34,296 nucleotides of DNA from the NCBI GenBank assembly GCA_002315995.1, contig DCHN01000090.1:771-35066 (forward strand), written 5' to 3'. This DNA comes from Bacteroidales bacterium UBA1751. Lineage in GTDB: Bacteria > Bacteroidota > Bacteroidia > Bacteroidales > UBA932. Of the stretch, positions 33,923-34,296 are shown one piece after another. The notes under the pieces were generated by a model. The model was not told the DNA's origin, searched no databases, and saw only the letters and a list, made by a program, of their open reading frames with translations. Position 1 is the stretch's first letter, and each line of letters begins with the position of its first letter. Made by a program: the position numbers and the translations under genes.

Positions 33923-34296
33923 ATGAAGAAGAAATTTATCTGTACCGTATGCGGTTACGTTCATGAGGGAACAGAGGCACCTGAGAAGTGCCCATTGTGC
34001 AAGGCTCCAAAAGAGAAGTTCAAAGAGATGGTAGAAACAGAGGGTGACCTCCAGTTCTGCGACGGCCACGTTATTGGCGTAGCAAAGGGATGCCCTGAGG
34101 AGATTTGGGACGGCCTTCAGAAACACTTCAACGGTGAGTGCACAGAGGTAGGTATGTACTTGGCAATGAGCCGTCAGGCAGACCGCGAGGGTTATCCAGA
34201 GGTTGCTGAGGCCTTCAAGAGATATGCTTTTGAGGAGGCTGAGCACGCTGCAAAATTCGCTGAGCTCCTTGGTGAGGTTGTATGGGATACCAAGAC
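33923..34296 (+). CDS. Rubrerythrin with N-terminal rubredoxin domain (3' end cut)
   Basis: The first 124 codons are present. The N-terminus is a rubredoxin-like iron site (C7xxC10 and C23xxC26), followed by a ferritin-like four-helix region with likely di-iron ligands in [10 protein letters not shown] and [10 protein letters not shown]. This domain order is the reverse of classical rubrerythrin and is common in anaerobes, where such proteins act as peroxidases with NADH-linked donors. It has its own promoter and codon use like the OmpA gene, suggesting strong expression. The C-terminus lies beyond the window. Confidence 0.92.
   Translation, partial: MKKKFICTVCGYVHEGTEAPEKCPLCKAPKEKFKEMVETEGDLQFCDGHVIGVAKGCPEEIWDGLQKHFNGECTEVGMYLAMSRQADREGYPEVAEAFKRYAFEEAEHAAKFAELLGEVVWDTK

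Overview
The window looks like a chromosomal segment of a Bacteroidota bacterium, most likely Bacteroidales, possibly an anaerobe. The evidence is of several kinds. Many genes are preceded by the Bacteroidetes sigma-factor motif (TTTG, about 20 nt, TAnnTTTG), and Shine-Dalgarno sequences are mostly weak. Lineage-typical gene groups are present: hpt-adk next to obg, parA-parB-DUF5683-mltD, and an alpha-glucan cluster made of GH13 branching enzyme, bacterial debranching enzyme, GT4 synthase, GH57 and short-type GT35 phosphorylase. A histone H1-like (Hc1) microprotein and a rubredoxin-first rubrerythrin also fit. I cannot name the genus. I see no tRNA, rRNA, CRISPR, IS element or phage gene, and gene density is high, with no gene-free stretch above 300 bp.

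Layout. 1-707 (-): 5' part of obg. 961-2172 (+): OmpA-family porin ending at a bidirectional terminator shared with the hpt-adk operon (2261-3403, -). 3463-4113 (-): PAP2 membrane phosphatase, divergent from a 730-residue outer-membrane barrel with an N-terminal helix-hairpin-helix (4231-6423, +). 6591-17530 (+): a compact unit of six genes, namely an ArnT-like GT39 enzyme, glgB, debranching enzyme, GT4 glucan synthase, GH57 and glgP, several touching or overlapping by 4 nt. 17593-19346 (-): a GT2 polyprenyl-phosphate glycosyltransferase and a NodB-type deacetylase. 19418-20530 (-): alr. 20686-20859 (-): a 57-aa Hc1-like protein. 20939-25495 (-): parA, parB, DUF5683 protein and MltD-like lytic transglycosylase. 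25587-28042 (+): diacylglycerol-kinase-family lipid kinase and S37-type secreted peptidase. 28108-33847 (+): dnaX, lptB, folP, tmk and a MauE/DoxX-like membrane protein. 33923-end (+): 5' part of a rubrerythrin.

How the genes work together. The central block makes, trims and degrades a storage glucan, but it has no GlgC or GT5 GlgA, so the GT4 enzyme is the likely synthase. Around it lie envelope genes: GT39, GT2 and deacetylase resemble ArnT, ArnC and ArnD in kind, and alr, mltD, PAP2, LptB and OmpA serve the cell wall or outer membrane. The rest is housekeeping: replication (dnaX), segregation (parAB), nucleotides (adk, hpt, tmk) and folate (folP).

I did not find a clearly new multi-gene defence or mobile system. 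The points most worth a second look are regulatory and sequence-level: terminators directly abutting promoters, a near-leaderless gene, a symmetric divergent promoter at parA, an unusual dihydropteroate synthase, a GH57 enzyme with an altered HQP motif, and the glycogen unit beginning with an envelope glycosyltransferase.
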